From contig SUVG01000001.1 of the NCBI GenBank assembly GCA_015062115.1, positions 186,001 to 250,000 on the forward strand: DNA of 64,000 nucleotides, read 5' to 3'. Position numbers and translations under genes: made by a program. The stretch is from Elusimicrobium sp. GTDB lineage: Bacteria > Elusimicrobiota > Elusimicrobia > Elusimicrobiales > Elusimicrobiaceae. The notes under the pieces are model-generated. The model was not told the DNA's origin. It searched no databases and saw nothing but the letters and a program-made list of their open reading frames with translations. This document shows positions 25,091 through 34,382 of this stretch, piece by piece (position 1 is the first letter of the stretch; every line of letters starts with the position of its first letter).

Positions 25091-26305
25091 CTACAAATAA
25101 AGTTCCAATGTATCCAATAACTTGCCTTTATCGCTATGCACTTTAAGTGTTAATTTCCTATCCACAATTTTGCCCGAAGCATAGTGGCGAGCCGACACAA
25201 AACGCGCCGTAGAGGGGTGTGGGTTTTCGCGCTTACCCGGTTTGGGGGCCGCGGTACCCAAGGTTACATAGGTTACGCCGTGCGGAGCCACTTCGCCGCG
25301 ATACATGGGAAAAGTTCTTTCGTAATCGGCATCGCCGCCTTGCAATACCAATTTTACACGGTAATCTTCAAAAATTTTTACCCAATTATGGAACACTTCG
25401 TTGTTGGTTCCTTTTACGCCGGAAGAATATGCCGGGGCATTCATCACCACAATTTTCCATTTTTCGCCAGCCCCGGCCAAAGTGGTTTTAAGCCATTTGG
25501 TTTGGGCAGATTTTTCACCGATTTCCGGCGCCCATACAGCTCCCTCGGCCACATTGGTATCTAAAAAGATAAAGCGTGCATTGGCCGTATCAAACGAATA
25601 ATACTTGGGAGTGGCGGTGCTCCAACTCATATTATGAAAACGGGAATAATTCGCCCGCAGAAAAGATTTGCTGTCGCGCGATTCGCGGTTGGGGCCGTAT
25701 TCGTTGGGGCCCAAAGCCACAAAAAGCGGGGTTTTTAATAATACATCTTTGAAGGGGTCAAAAAACTCGCGGTTGGTATCTTCGTTTAAGCCGCTGGCGG
25801 TCAGGTTACCGGTGTGAATCAAAAAGTCGGCTTTTTCCTCACTCATTAACGCGGCCACATTGGCACGCGCGATAGCCGCATCGTCCGTAACGGGCAAGAA
25901 GTCGTCCGCAGGCGCTGCGGGCTCTGCACCGGTAGCCCCCATGGCTAAAAAATTAACGATTTTGCGTTCCGGCGAAAAAAGCGTGCGGAAAGAACCTTCC
26001 ACCGGATTTTGCGTGCCGTCTTTGGCGTGGTTGTACACATGCACACGGTAGCAAAAATCTTGATTAGGCACCAAGCCGTACAAAACGGCTTTGTGCGAAG
26101 TCCCTTCCGGGGTCACGGTCATAATCTGGTTACAGCGAGGGGTGGGGCCGTATTCCAACCAGGCAGGGGTGGGCTCGTCCGTTTCCCAACGCAGAATCAT
26201 AGTGGTTTGGGTAGGGTCTTCGATATACGGGCCGCGCAAAATCTGCGCTCCGTATCCACCGGAACAAATAAATAAAAAAGCAAATAAAAAGGTTAATTTT
26301 CTCAT
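25091..26305 (-). CDS. Secreted purple-acid-phosphatase-like pseudoenzyme
   Basis: 404 residues: signal peptide (1-19), fibronectin-III-like N-domain (about 20-108, LRGPYIEDPTQTTMILRW), then a metallophosphatase-like domain. The scaffold of purple acid phosphatases is clear, yet each metal-ligand motif is altered. GDxG reads GATG (123-126), GD reads GN (166-167), GNHE reads GPNE (199-202), the HxPxYSS His is lost (MNAPAYSS, 288-295), and GHxHxYER reads GGDADYER (323-330). I infer no two-metal hydrolase activity. It might bind a ligand or act as a structural protein outside the cell. Confidence 0.75.
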   Translation of the reverse strand: MRKLTFLFAFLFICSGGYGAQILRGPYIEDPTQTTMILRWETDEPTPAWLEYGPTPRCNQIMTVTPEGTSHKAVLYGLVPNQDFCYRVHVYNHAKDGTQNPVEGSFRTLFSPERKIVNFLAMGATGAEPAAPADDFLPVTDDAAIARANVAALMSEEKADFLIHTGNLTASGLNEDTNREFFDPFKDVLLKTPLFVALGPNEYGPNRESRDSKSFLRANYSRFHNMSWSTATPKYYSFDTANARFIFLDTNVAEGAVWAPEIGEKSAQTKWLKTTLAGAGEKWKIVVMNAPAYSSGVKGTNNEVFHNWVKIFEDYRVKLVLQGGDADYERTFPMYRGEVAPHGVTYVTLGTAAPKPGKRENPHPSTARFVSARHYASGKIVDRKLTLKVHSDKGKLLDTLELYL

Positions 26306-26389
26306 CTCTTTTATTCTACAAAATATCTTTTTATTACAAAATAAAACCCTATAGCCAAAAATGCTTAAAATTTGGTTAAATGGGAATAT

Positions 26390-27265
26390 ATGAAAAAATT
26401 ACTTTTATCTATTTTATCCGTTTGTATCCTCTCCGCCGCCGCGCAAGCGCGCACGGTGGACGTAACCGCCGCCTACACGGGGGCTTCCCACTTTACCAAG
26501 GCAGATGCCGGGGCCACGGTGGCTTTATCGTTAAACACATTGGCCGGTATCCAAGCCCGTTATGTCAACGATGATGTATTCAAAGATCCTATCTACTCCG
26601 TCTATCTTCCGATTCACATGGACTTTGATTATTTGAAATTTAACTTTACGCCTTTTTATTATTTCAAAAACAAAAGCGATGATGCCCGATATCAAGACGC
26701 GTCCGCGTTCGGCTTGAACTCCCGCCTGATTATTACCATGCAGGACGATGAAGTAAACGATTTATACACCCATGCCTTTATCGGGGCCTCGTTTGCGCGT
26801 CAAAAAGGCACGCTTACCTTGGAAGGGGCCGACTCCAACCAATACTACTCCGAAGCCGCCTACACCTTGGGTTTACACAAAGATTTTTACCGTGCGTTCG
26901 GTTTTGAACTCATCGGAACCGTTTTTCAATATCCCGACGGCATAACCGGTGTCGAAAGTTTCCGCGGCATTATGGACCAGCAAGACTTGGCCTCCACCCA
27001 AACCTTGGACATCGTGCGCGAATTGCCCAAATATGCCGTGGGTACCCGCTTAACCCGTATGTGGGCGGACGACGGGTCTTCCATTTATCTCAGTTACCGC
27101 TTTGGGGAATACCACACAACCGATTCCCAACACTCGTTTGTAGTGGGTAACTCGTTTATTGTAGGGAATTTAGTATCCGCCGACATGGCTTACAACCATG
27201 TGCGTTCCGTACATAATAAAGACAAACGCGATATTTTCTATATCCGTTTAGGTATGTCTTTCTAA
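26390..27265 (+). CDS. Outer-membrane beta-barrel protein, unknown function
   Basis: 291 residues from the Met at 26390. Signal peptide MKKLLLSILSVCILSAAAQA, then alternating amphipathic strands rich in Tyr, Phe and Ala, ending in the terminal Phe of IRLGMSF typical of barrels. No family is recognised. It ends 12 bases before the histidine kinase gene and probably starts that four-gene unit, but whether kinase and barrel are functionally linked is unknown. Confidence 0.7.
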   Translation: MKKLLLSILSVCILSAAAQARTVDVTAAYTGASHFTKADAGATVALSLNTLAGIQARYVNDDVFKDPIYSVYLPIHMDFDYLKFNFTPFYYFKNKSDDARYQDASAFGLNSRLIITMQDDEVNDLYTHAFIGASFARQKGTLTLEGADSNQYYSEAAYTLGLHKDFYRAFGFELIGTVFQYPDGITGVESFRGIMDQQDLASTQTLDIVRELPKYAVGTRLTRMWADDGSSIYLSYRFGEYHTTDSQHSFVVGNSFIVGNLVSADMAYNHVRSVHNKDKRDIFYIRLGMSF

Positions 27266-27277
27266 AAGAGGCCAACT

Positions 27278-28030
27278 ATGAGCGAAGAAAAGAACGAAAT
27301 TATCAGCTCGCGTGCCCTTACGCTGATTTCTCACAAACTCAAAACCCCGCTTTCCATTATCAACGGATATTCCGAGGCGATTTTATCTCAAGCCGGGAAA
27401 GAAAAATTCTCCCCTTTCACCTCTAAGGCTTTAGAAGAAATTCACAAGCAAGGCGGCAAAATGTCGCGCTTAGTAAACAAGTTGTTTGATTTTAATAAAG
27501 TTACTTCCGCCAAAGCGGAAGACTTAGAACGGGAAGATGTTGCCTTAAAACCGCTTATTAAAGATTGCGCCAGTTGTGCCGTGGCACGCGAAGAAGTGCC
27601 TGCCGTTCCCGTAACGGTAAAGGAAGATTCTTCCGTCAAGCGCGGAACTTTTGTGGAAATAGATTGCCCGGAGCGCTTGAACCTTTTTGCCAATGCGGAA
27701 ATGTTGCGTTTATGCATACAGGAACTTTTATCTAATGCCATTAAGTTTAACAACAAAATGGAAAAAGTGATTAAAGTTCAATGCGCCAACCACGGCGACA
27801 GTATTTCTATCTCCGTGCGCGATTACGGGGCCGGTATCCGTCCGCAAGATGTAAACCTTATCTTTGAACCCTTCTACCAGGTGGACGATTATTTCACGGG
27901 GCAAATCAACGGTTGGGGATTGGGGTTACCCATGATTAAACGCATTTTAGATTTACACGGCGGTTCCATTAGTGTAGTGTCCGACAGGGGCCTCGGCTCT
28001 ATTTTCACCATTAACTTTCCCGTCTTATGA
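27278..28030 (+). CDS. Soluble sensor histidine kinase (HisKA-HATPase only)
   Basis: 250 residues without membrane segments or an obvious sensor domain. HisKA H-box: LISHKLKTPLSIINGYSEAI. ATPase motifs: N-box QELLSNAIKFNN, G1 VRDYGAGI, F-box IFEPFYQVDD and G2 NGWGLGLPMIKRI. It should autophosphorylate on the H-box His. No response regulator lies next to it; its cue may come from a partner protein, for example the coiled-coil product of the next gene, which overlaps it by four bases. Confidence 0.92.
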   Translation: MSEEKNEIISSRALTLISHKLKTPLSIINGYSEAILSQAGKEKFSPFTSKALEEIHKQGGKMSRLVNKLFDFNKVTSAKAEDLEREDVALKPLIKDCASCAVAREEVPAVPVTVKEDSSVKRGTFVEIDCPERLNLFANAEMLRLCIQELLSNAIKFNNKMEKVIKVQCANHGDSISISVRDYGAGIRPQDVNLIFEPFYQVDDYFTGQINGWGLGLPMIKRILDLHGGSISVVSDRGLGSIFTINFPVL

Positions 28031-28551
28031 ACACAGAAACTTTGTTAGATACCATTAACACCCAATGCGATGCCTTGCGTGCCCGGCTGCACGCGGCAGC
28101 CCTGTCGGTAAGCGATTTTAACAAACGCTTGGAAGCCATTTTGCAACAACTGCATAAAAATATAGAAGTGCGCGATACGACCTTTGCGGCAGATTTTAAC
28201 CTTTTTTGTGCAGACCTTCGCACCCAGGTAAACGATACGGAAGCCTTTTGGCTCCAAGCCCGGGCTGATGTGCGTGCCTGTAAAGCCGCCGATTGGACGG
28301 AAGACCTGGCCTTGCCTGCCAAAGGGCTCAACAGCCGCGCCCGCTCCCTTTCGCGCGCCGCTGACGAGTTTACCACCGCTTACGACCGATTCTGCCGCAA
28401 CTACAAAAGTTTTACGGCGGCCAAACTTAATGTGTGGTTGTTAACTTCCTGCCAAAGCGATTTGGATAACCTGACGGGAAAGATTTTATTTTTGGCCAGA
28501 GAAATTGCAAAACAAACCGAAAGAAACAGAGGATCCCATGCAAACGGATAA
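28027..28551 (+). CDS. Helical coiled-coil protein, unknown function
   Basis: 174 residues, no signal peptide or membrane segment, almost entirely predicted helix (for example LDTINTQCDALRARLHAAAL). It overlaps the histidine kinase by ATGA and the following permease gene by 14 bases, so translation of the three is probably coupled. A role as an accessory or signalling partner of the kinase is a guess from context. No family is recognised. Confidence 0.65.
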   Translation: MNTETLLDTINTQCDALRARLHAAALSVSDFNKRLEAILQQLHKNIEVRDTTFAADFNLFCADLRTQVNDTEAFWLQARADVRACKAADWTEDLALPAKGLNSRARSLSRAADEFTTAYDRFCRNYKSFTAAKLNVWLLTSCQSDLDNLTGKILFLAREIAKQTERNRGSHANG

Positions 28552-29557
28552 AAACACTTACTATTACTTAAAAACAAGTGCCATTTGCCTGACGGTAATT
28601 GCCGCAGGCGTGTTGACGGCTTTTTTGGTTTACACCAAAGCCTTGCTGATTCCGCTGATTATTTCCATTTTTATTTACACCATTTTGGCACAAATGACTT
28701 TGGCTCTTAAAAACCGTTTTTCCTTTCCGTCTTGGCTTGCGCTTACGGTGTCTATTTTGGTTTCGATTGCCTTATTTGCCGGTATTATTATATTTACGGT
28801 AAACTCGGTGGGAGAATTTTTGAAAGGAGCGGAAGTGTATCGCCAAAACTTAATTGATACCGTGTCCAACTTGGCTACCCGCTTGCAGGAATACGGCATC
28901 ACATTGGATCAAAACTTCATTGAAAGTTATTTGCGCGAACTCCCTGTTTTTAATTGGGTAAAGAATTTCGGCGGCAAAGTATTCAATATCTTTTCCAATG
29001 TCATGTTGATTATTCTGTTTATGACCTTTTTTCTCTTCGGCACCAAAAAAGCCGCCGCTATTACCAACCCTGCCATTAAAGAAATGCTTGCCAATGTATC
29101 CATTTATCTGTCGGTAAAGTTAATGGCTTCTATCGCCACAGGGCTTGTGGCCGCCGTTATTTTATTGGCATTTAAGGTTAAGTTGGCTGTCTTGTTTGCG
29201 TTGTTTGTGTTCTTACTTAACTTTATTCCCAGCGTGGGCTCTATTGTGGCAGTATTATTACCGATTCCGGTACTTTTCTTGCAATTCGGCTTTGGGCCGA
29301 ATTTCTTTGTTGTATTGGGGCTTTTGACTGCCACCGAATTTACCATCGGAAATATCCTTGAGCCGCGCTTTTTGGGAGAAGGTATGGATTTGCACCCCGT
29401 AACGGTAGTGGCTTCGTTAATCTTCTGGTCGCTTATTTGGGGCGTACCGGGCGCTTTCTTATCCGTGCCGATTACGGCTTCCGTAAAAATTGTCCTTAGC
29501 AAAATGAAACATACCCGTCCGGTAGCGGAACTGTTAGCCGGCAGGCTACCCCATTGA
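28538..29557 (+). CDS. AI-2E (PerM/YdiK) family transporter
   Basis: 339 residues from the Met at 28538, chosen because AGAGGA lies just upstream. About 8 membrane helices with the family's domain between them (GAEVYRQNLIDTVSNLATRLQEYG). The conserved late segment contains FIPSVGSIVAVLLP, then GNILEPRFLGEGMDLHPVTV and WGVPGAFLSVPIT. This superfamily exports varied small solutes; substrates are rarely known. It is the last gene of the barrel-kinase unit and is followed by a strong terminator. Confidence 0.9.
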   Translation: MQTDKNTYYYLKTSAICLTVIAAGVLTAFLVYTKALLIPLIISIFIYTILAQMTLALKNRFSFPSWLALTVSILVSIALFAGIIIFTVNSVGEFLKGAEVYRQNLIDTVSNLATRLQEYGITLDQNFIESYLRELPVFNWVKNFGGKVFNIFSNVMLIILFMTFFLFGTKKAAAITNPAIKEMLANVSIYLSVKLMASIATGLVAAVILLAFKVKLAVLFALFVFLLNFIPSVGSIVAVLLPIPVLFLQFGFGPNFFVVLGLLTATEFTIGNILEPRFLGEGMDLHPVTVVASLIFWSLIWGVPGAFLSVPITASVKIVLSKMKHTRPVAELLAGRLPH

Positions 29558-29580
29558 TATCAAGATGCTTTTAACAAAAA

Positions 29581-29608
29581 AGCCCAAGGATAACCTTGGG
29601 CTTTTTTA
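29581..29608. terminator. Bidirectional terminator
   Basis: 9-bp stem AGCCCAAGG/CCTTGGGCT (29581-29589 with 29594-29602), A-rich before and T-rich after, between convergent genes. Confidence 0.88.
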
Positions 29609-29622
29609 TCAATTATAATACA

Positions 29623-30174
29623 CTATGGCAGTTCGTAAAAACGAACTCCGTTTTGCGTGATAGGAGTTCCTTCGCAGGACATGACATCTTTGCAGAAATC
29701 CCCCGCTTTTATTACTTTGGATACAATTTCCCCACAGTACATTTTCTTCTGCAAAGTTCCTTTTCCTTCCCTATGCACAAACATAATACCGCTTCCTTTG
29801 TAGCGTCCTTCTATAAAAAAGCCGGACGAAAAAGAAAACGAACCTTCGGAGTCTCCGCGAATATTGATAACTAATTCAAACAAATTTTTATAGCGCACCG
29901 CATCCGTACCGGGAGTTGTTAACCCTACACTACTCTGCCCCACAGATTCCAAGTTATTAAAATCATAACTTAAACCCCGGAAGGTTTTGGCATAACGCCC
30001 CGTTTTTAAGAAAAAATTTTCTTGTGCGTTTGCCAGGCTTCTTACACTAACAAACAATTGACTTGCACGAGCCTCCCAAACAGCTTTTTCATAGTGGGGC
30101 ATGGCCATAGCCGCCAAAATTCCAATAATCAAAACCACAACCAGCAACTCTACCAAAGTAAAACCTTGTTTCAT
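29623..30174 (-). CDS. Type IV pilin-like protein
   Basis: 183 residues. Leader MKQG then [20 protein letters not shown] with Glu5, followed by MPHYEKAVWEARASQLFVS. The globular domain is unlike that of the other pilins and ends in a Cys pair region (KMYCGEIVSKVIKAGDFCKDVMSC). It has an AAGAGGAT ribosome site and a TATAAT upstream, but not the long conserved leader found at the 43.8, 58.4 and 61.7 kb pilins. It is transcribed alone. Confidence 0.9.
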   Translation of the reverse strand: MKQGFTLVELLVVVLIIGILAAMAMPHYEKAVWEARASQLFVSVRSLANAQENFFLKTGRYAKTFRGLSYDFNNLESVGQSSVGLTTPGTDAVRYKNLFELVINIRGDSEGSFSFSSGFFIEGRYKGSGIMFVHREGKGTLQKKMYCGEIVSKVIKAGDFCKDVMSCEGTPITQNGVRFYELP

Positions 30175-30261
30175 AAAACTATCCTCTTAAGAAAATTATA
30201 AATAATTTGTTACATATCTCACAATACAGGGGTTTCCTTTTAGTATTACTCTGCAAGAAAA

Positions 30262-30287
30262 AACCCGGCTATGCAAAGAGCCGGGTT
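30262..30287 (-). terminator. Terminator of the envelope operon
   Basis: 9-bp stem AACCCGGCT/AGCCGGGTT (30262-30270 with 30279-30287). On the minus strand it is followed by T residues, just after the stop at 30306. Confidence 0.85.
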
Positions 30288-30305
30288 AATCATAAAGATT
30301 TTTCT

Positions 30306-30794
30306 TTAGTTGGCCGAAGTAAGCGGCATTTCGTTACGAACCTTGTTAAACAAGTTAGTGGTCGTGGCGCGTTGCAGGAAGGACTCCCACTCTTGCTGGG
30401 TCAGTTCGAAATCGTCCATAACGATAGAAGAAATCTCTTTGGCGGTATCTTTACCCACCGCATTGTTTTTGGCGTATTCGTTTTCCAACTCCACATAGCG
30501 GCTGGCAATGGCATAATCGATATCTTCCTGAGAGTAGGTAGGAGCCTCTTGCTGGGCATTTAAGGTGTTGGTATCATAAATGCCTTGCGGTGCGGTAGAG
30601 GGAAGCGGTGTATCCCCTTGCGGTACCAACAATTCGCCACGGCTTTGGTTATATTCCGTTCTCACGGGTTCTTTACCGTTGGGGTTGGTTACTCTGCCCA
30701 GCATTAAATTGGAACAGGCAGACGGGTGAACAATAAAATATACACTTAAAATAATAAAAACTAAAATAACGGACTTAAGTAAAATTTTCAGCAC
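30306..30794 (-). CDS. Membrane-anchored protein, unknown function (GTG start)
   Basis: 162 residues. The start codon is GTG at 30794, supported by an AGGAGG site seven bases upstream. An N-terminal hydrophobic segment (about 3-22, KILLKSVILVFIILSVYFIV) is followed by a Pro/Asn-rich linker and a helical acidic C-terminal half with LTQQEWESFLQRA. No family is recognised. It is the last gene of the LpoB-COG3014-LPP20-FKBP unit (46-base gap), so an envelope role is likely. Confidence 0.65.
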   Translation of the reverse strand: MLKILLKSVILVFIILSVYFIVHPSACSNLMLGRVTNPNGKEPVRTEYNQSRGELLVPQGDTPLPSTAPQGIYDTNTLNAQQEAPTYSQEDIDYAIASRYVELENEYAKNNAVGKDTAKEISSIVMDDFELTQQEWESFLQRATTTNLFNKVRNEMPLTSAN

Positions 30795-30839
30795 GGGTGG
30801 CCTCCTATATATCCTATAGGATACAATATTTTTCCGTTT

Positions 30840-31421
30840 TTATTCATCTTTTTTTGGGGCTTGCGGAGCATTTTGGGTAGCACCTTGTAACTGCTCGATA
30901 CTTTTAACAAACTGAGGATTGGTAAAAATTTGTTGAACAGTTTTGGCAAAGTCCGGGTTTTGCATATGCTTACTGACGACCCCGGCGATTTCCGGGTTTT
31001 GTTGCATCACTTGGGCCAAGTTCCCCCCGCTTAAGCCGGCTATATCCAATGCTTCCCCTTTGGAAGCGGCGGCCAGTTCCTTATTAAAGGCTTGCAGTTT
31101 TTCATCATCGGCAAAATCGGCCAAAATGGAGTGTATAGTGTCCACGGCTTGCTTTTCGGCTTGTTCTTGGGTAAGAGGTTTTTCTTCTATAAAATAGTCC
31201 GCTTTTGTTCCTTGGAACAGCACCGGAGCCGACACGGGTTCCGCACGCGGAGCAGCCAAAGAAACGGGAACATTTTGAAAGGTAAAGGCGCCTTCGGTTT
31301 CTTGGCGTTCCTGTTCCCATTGGGCCACTTTTTGCTGATAGAACTGATAGCCGCGGGCCGCGCCCATGAAAAGAAGCGCGGCCACCATAAGGGCTATCAA
31401 AGCGTAACTTGTTTTGGACAT
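30840..31421 (-). CDS. Single-pass membrane protein with STI1-like NP repeats
   Basis: 193 residues. One N-terminal membrane segment (about 5-22), a linker, and a C-terminal helical part. There the pattern QQNPEIAGVVSKHMQNPDFA then FTNPQFVKSIEQLQ repeats 'NP' followed by a hydrophobic, much like STI1/ubiquilin-type chaperone-binding repeats. The similarity is by eye only. Its start overlaps the FKBP stop (TAATG), so the two are translationally coupled. A periplasmic folding or client-binding role beside the prolyl isomerase is plausible. Confidence 0.6.
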   Translation of the reverse strand: MSKTSYALIALMVAALLFMGAARGYQFYQQKVAQWEQERQETEGAFTFQNVPVSLAAPRAEPVSAPVLFQGTKADYFIEEKPLTQEQAEKQAVDTIHSILADFADDEKLQAFNKELAAASKGEALDIAGLSGGNLAQVMQQNPEIAGVVSKHMQNPDFAKTVQQIFTNPQFVKSIEQLQGATQNAPQAPKKDE

Positions 31422-32107
31422 TATTGCCCCAATTCTAATAGTTCCACATCAAAAATCAAGGTGGAATTAGGCGGGATATTCCCCACCGGGCGATTTCCGT
31501 AAGCAGTATCGGCCGGACACACTACCGTGGCGCGGGCACCGGGTTTCATTTGCTGAACGGCTTTCGTCCAACACGGAATTACATCGGTCAGTTTAGTTTG
31601 GAAGGCCTCGCCGCGGTCGCGGGAACTGTCGAACTTAGTCCCATCGATTAAAGTGCCGGTATAGTGCACTTTTACCGTACTGTCCGCTTTCGGGTTTTTG
31701 CCTTTCCCGGCGCGGGAAAGTTTAATCATCGCCCCGTTATCCAAGGTTTTTACACCTTTTTCTTTTTGGAAATCAGCCAGGTATTTTTTTTGTTCGGCTT
31801 CGTATTTGGCGGAAATCGTTTTGGCATCATCTTTGTATTTTTGGATAATTTGCGGTTTGTATTTTTCCACATCGGTTTGCGGTTTTTTATGCAACAGACT
31901 ATCGCGCATACCTTGGGAAAGGGCTTTATAATCGTCTTCGTTATCCAATACTAACTGATTTTTAAGATTATTGCCCAGCAAAAAACCCAACGAATACAAC
32001 ATTTTGTTGCGTTCGGCAGAGGCCTCCGCCGTAGTAGCCGAGGGCGTTTCTTGCGCAAACCCCATAAGCGGGGTTATCAACATAACAAGTAACAATAATT
32101 TTTTCAT
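31421..32107 (-). CDS. Periplasmic FKBP-type peptidyl-prolyl isomerase
   Basis: 228 residues: signal peptide (MKKLLLLVMLITPLMGFA), an N-terminal helical dimerisation domain (about 25-120, LGFLLGNNLKNQLV), and a C-terminal FKBP domain (about 130-228) with VKVHYTGTLIDGTKFDSS, DVIPCWTKAVQQMKPG and VCPADTAYGNR...IPPNSTLIFDVELLEL. This is the FkpA/Mip architecture. It catalyses proline isomerisation and chaperones periplasmic proteins. It lies inside the lipoprotein operon, so its clients may include the lipoproteins encoded just upstream. Confidence 0.93.
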   Translation of the reverse strand: MKKLLLLVMLITPLMGFAQETPSATTAEASAERNKMLYSLGFLLGNNLKNQLVLDNEDDYKALSQGMRDSLLHKKPQTDVEKYKPQIIQKYKDDAKTISAKYEAEQKKYLADFQKEKGVKTLDNGAMIKLSRAGKGKNPKADSTVKVHYTGTLIDGTKFDSSRDRGEAFQTKLTDVIPCWTKAVQQMKPGARATVVCPADTAYGNRPVGNIPPNSTLIFDVELLELGQ

Positions 32108-32117
32108 TTTTTAACTC

Positions 32118-33053
32118 CTATCTGTTTTTCAAATATGCTTCCATACGGCGTACAATCTGCTCGGCAGATTGTTCCCCCACGCTTTGCATGCTTCTGCGCA
32201 AAGAATCTTCCGCACGGGAAGTACCGGCCCGTTCGTACACATTAAAACGGGCGAAAGTTACCCCTTTTTGCGCTTCCTGCAAACTGACCGCCGCACTGCT
32301 GGAAACCCAAATTAAGCCTTCCACTTTTTTAGAGTGATATCCGTCCACTTCGGTTTGAATTTTAACCACTAAAAGTTTATCCGGGTCGGTTTCGTCCACC
32401 ACGCCCAGTCCCATTTGGTTTAACGCGTCCACCACATAAGTAACCATTACTTCGCTGGCCATACCTTCCACTTCTACCGCTACCAATACGGCAGCCATTT
32501 TTTCTTTTAACACATCTTTATAAGGCAGGAAGGTTTCCGGGCTGAAAGGTTGACGGGTAGCCGACAGGAATTGGTAGGCTTCGTCCACAGCCAAACGGCG
32601 CGCCACCAGCGGTTGCATACGGTAAGCGATTTTCAAATCGGCCATCGGGTCGGCAGGATTGGTAAATTGAGCAGCCAAACCGGCAAGCATGCCGTCCAAC
32701 TGTTTCAAAACGGGTTCTAAAACGCGTTGGGCTTTTTCGCGAGAAAGAACGGCCAGAGCATAGTAGTGCTTGGAACCGGAGTCCTTATCCCGCCATACTT
32801 TATCCACTTCGGCATTGGCCATTAAATCGGTCAATACTCCTTGCGCTTCGGCGTCCGGAGCGTTTTGCATAATTTCCCGGCGCATATTATCCAGCGCGTT
32901 TTGGGAGGCTTCCGTTTCCGTCATACCTTCCCCGGCCACTACATAATATTTGGCAGAATTATACTGATTGGTTTTGTAACTAACCGTATTTTTATTCATA
33001 CCTGCGCAGGCACATAACCCCAAAGCGCAGACAAGTAAAAATATTTTCTTCAT
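32118..33053 (-). CDS. LPP20-like lipoprotein
   Basis: 311 residues with a lipobox (ALGLCACAG), then a domain typical of LPP20-type lipoproteins: YYVVAGEGMTETEASQNALDNMRREI followed by HYYALAVLSREKA. The C-terminal half predicts mixed alpha/beta with VTYVVDALNQMGL. It sits between the COG3014 lipoprotein and FKBP in the same operon. LPP20-COG3014-LpoB neighbourhoods recur in other phyla, pointing to one envelope machine connected with peptidoglycan synthase control; its exact role is unknown. Confidence 0.8.
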   Translation of the reverse strand: MKKIFLLVCALGLCACAGMNKNTVSYKTNQYNSAKYYVVAGEGMTETEASQNALDNMRREIMQNAPDAEAQGVLTDLMANAEVDKVWRDKDSGSKHYYALAVLSREKAQRVLEPVLKQLDGMLAGLAAQFTNPADPMADLKIAYRMQPLVARRLAVDEAYQFLSATRQPFSPETFLPYKDVLKEKMAAVLVAVEVEGMASEVMVTYVVDALNQMGLGVVDETDPDKLLVVKIQTEVDGYHSKKVEGLIWVSSSAAVSLQEAQKGVTFARFNVYERAGTSRAEDSLRRSMQSVGEQSAEQIVRRMEAYLKNR

Positions 33054-33062
33054 TTTCCCCTC

Positions 33063-34373
33063 CTAATAAGCCGTCCGGTGGTGCAAAAATACGCGGCCGC
33101 CTTTCGGCACAAACACATTTTCAAAGGTGTGTTCTCCTATTATATTACCATATCCGTCGCTAAACAACAGGCGGATATTTTGATTACCCGGAGCCACAAA
33201 AATACGGGTCATGCGTACTTCGGCAGGTAAAGTAAACCATTGGCGGGTGTCCGCTTTTTCGGTAACGGCACCAAAGATGTTTACCAACAAACGCGCCAAC
33301 TCCCCGATACCTTCGTCTCCTGTGGCCTCCGTCATAGCGCGCCCGGCTTGTACCGAGGCCACTTGTTTTACCACCGCACGGGTGGCACTTCTAAACAAAA
33401 TGCCGGGTCTTTTTTCTTGCAGATCTAAATGAGCGGCCGCTGCAAAATCGGCTACTTTTTGAGTGTAATACCGCTGGCCGTTTGCCTCCGCCCACGAAGT
33501 ACTTACCTGATAGGGGGTTTGCTCCAAAATGGGGGCGGAAATGCCCGCGGAACGGCCTACCATAGCGGTTAAAATGGCGTTGTGTACTTCGGGAGCTACC
33601 ACTCCGTGCCCTTCTTCCGGATATGAAGCATAACTGACCAACTCGTTCCAACTGAGCATAAAAGTAGCCGTCTTTTTTAATGGGAGAAGTCCGTTATAGT
33701 GAAATAAAATAATTTCCCCCCAGTCCTGGGCATCTTGCGGAACATAAAATTCGGGGGCGGAGACTTTCAAATCTTTTCCCAAGCGTTCGTAGGCTTTCAA
33801 AGAATTGGTACGGGCAATGCGTGCAGAGGACAAGTTCCCTTCCGATTCAAAAATCAAACTGGCAAAATACTGCACAAAGGGGTCGTCGTTATAGCCGGAA
33901 GATTTACTGCCGCGCAAATGATCCAAGAAAAAAACCGCTTTGCGCGCTTCTACCGCGGCAGAAGATATTTTGTTTTGTTCCAAAAAGTTCATCGCCCGAA
34001 AGAAAAAAGTAAGGGCTTGCTCGTAAGAGGCAACCGTATAGGGAGCGGTTAAATCGTTAATCAAAAGCGTCCCGGCCGTGCCGGAAATGCTTTTGGCGGT
34101 ATTTTCGTTAATATGTTGCTGGGCGGAAGAAAACAGGATATCGCTTTCATAAGGTTGGTGAGAATCGTGCAAAACTAGGGCTTTATCCAAATAAAACAGG
34201 GAAGCGTCCCTCTCGGAATAGTGTTTTTCTTTGGCTTGTTCCACACGGGCTTGGGCTTCCTCCATTTTTTGGGAAGCCAACATACTTTGTACTTCTTTTT
34301 TGTAACGCAAAGAAGGCGCCGTACACGCGGAGCATAACAACACTAACCCCAACAAATATACGCGCGCCTTCAT
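33063..34373 (-). CDS. COG3014-type lipoprotein
   Basis: 436 residues: a lipobox (LLCSACT), a TPR-like helical N-terminal half (YEQALTFFFRAMNFLEQNKISSAAVEARKA, then AIRTNSLKAYERLG-type repeats), and a C-terminal beta-rich domain ending EHTFENVFVPKGGRVFLHHRT. This matches the COG3014 conserved lipoprotein family found next to LpoB. Function is not established; the TPR portion suggests a scaffold on the periplasmic side of the outer membrane. It is ten bases after lpoB. Confidence 0.82.
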   Translation of the reverse strand: MKARVYLLGLVLLCSACTAPSLRYKKEVQSMLASQKMEEAQARVEQAKEKHYSERDASLFYLDKALVLHDSHQPYESDILFSSAQQHINENTAKSISGTAGTLLINDLTAPYTVASYEQALTFFFRAMNFLEQNKISSAAVEARKAVFFLDHLRGSKSSGYNDDPFVQYFASLIFESEGNLSSARIARTNSLKAYERLGKDLKVSAPEFYVPQDAQDWGEIILFHYNGLLPLKKTATFMLSWNELVSYASYPEEGHGVVAPEVHNAILTAMVGRSAGISAPILEQTPYQVSTSWAEANGQRYYTQKVADFAAAAHLDLQEKRPGILFRSATRAVVKQVASVQAGRAMTEATGDEGIGELARLLVNIFGAVTEKADTRQWFTLPAEVRMTRIFVAPGNQNIRLLFSDGYGNIIGEHTFENVFVPKGGRVFLHHRTAY

Positions 34374-34382
34374 AAAGTGTTC

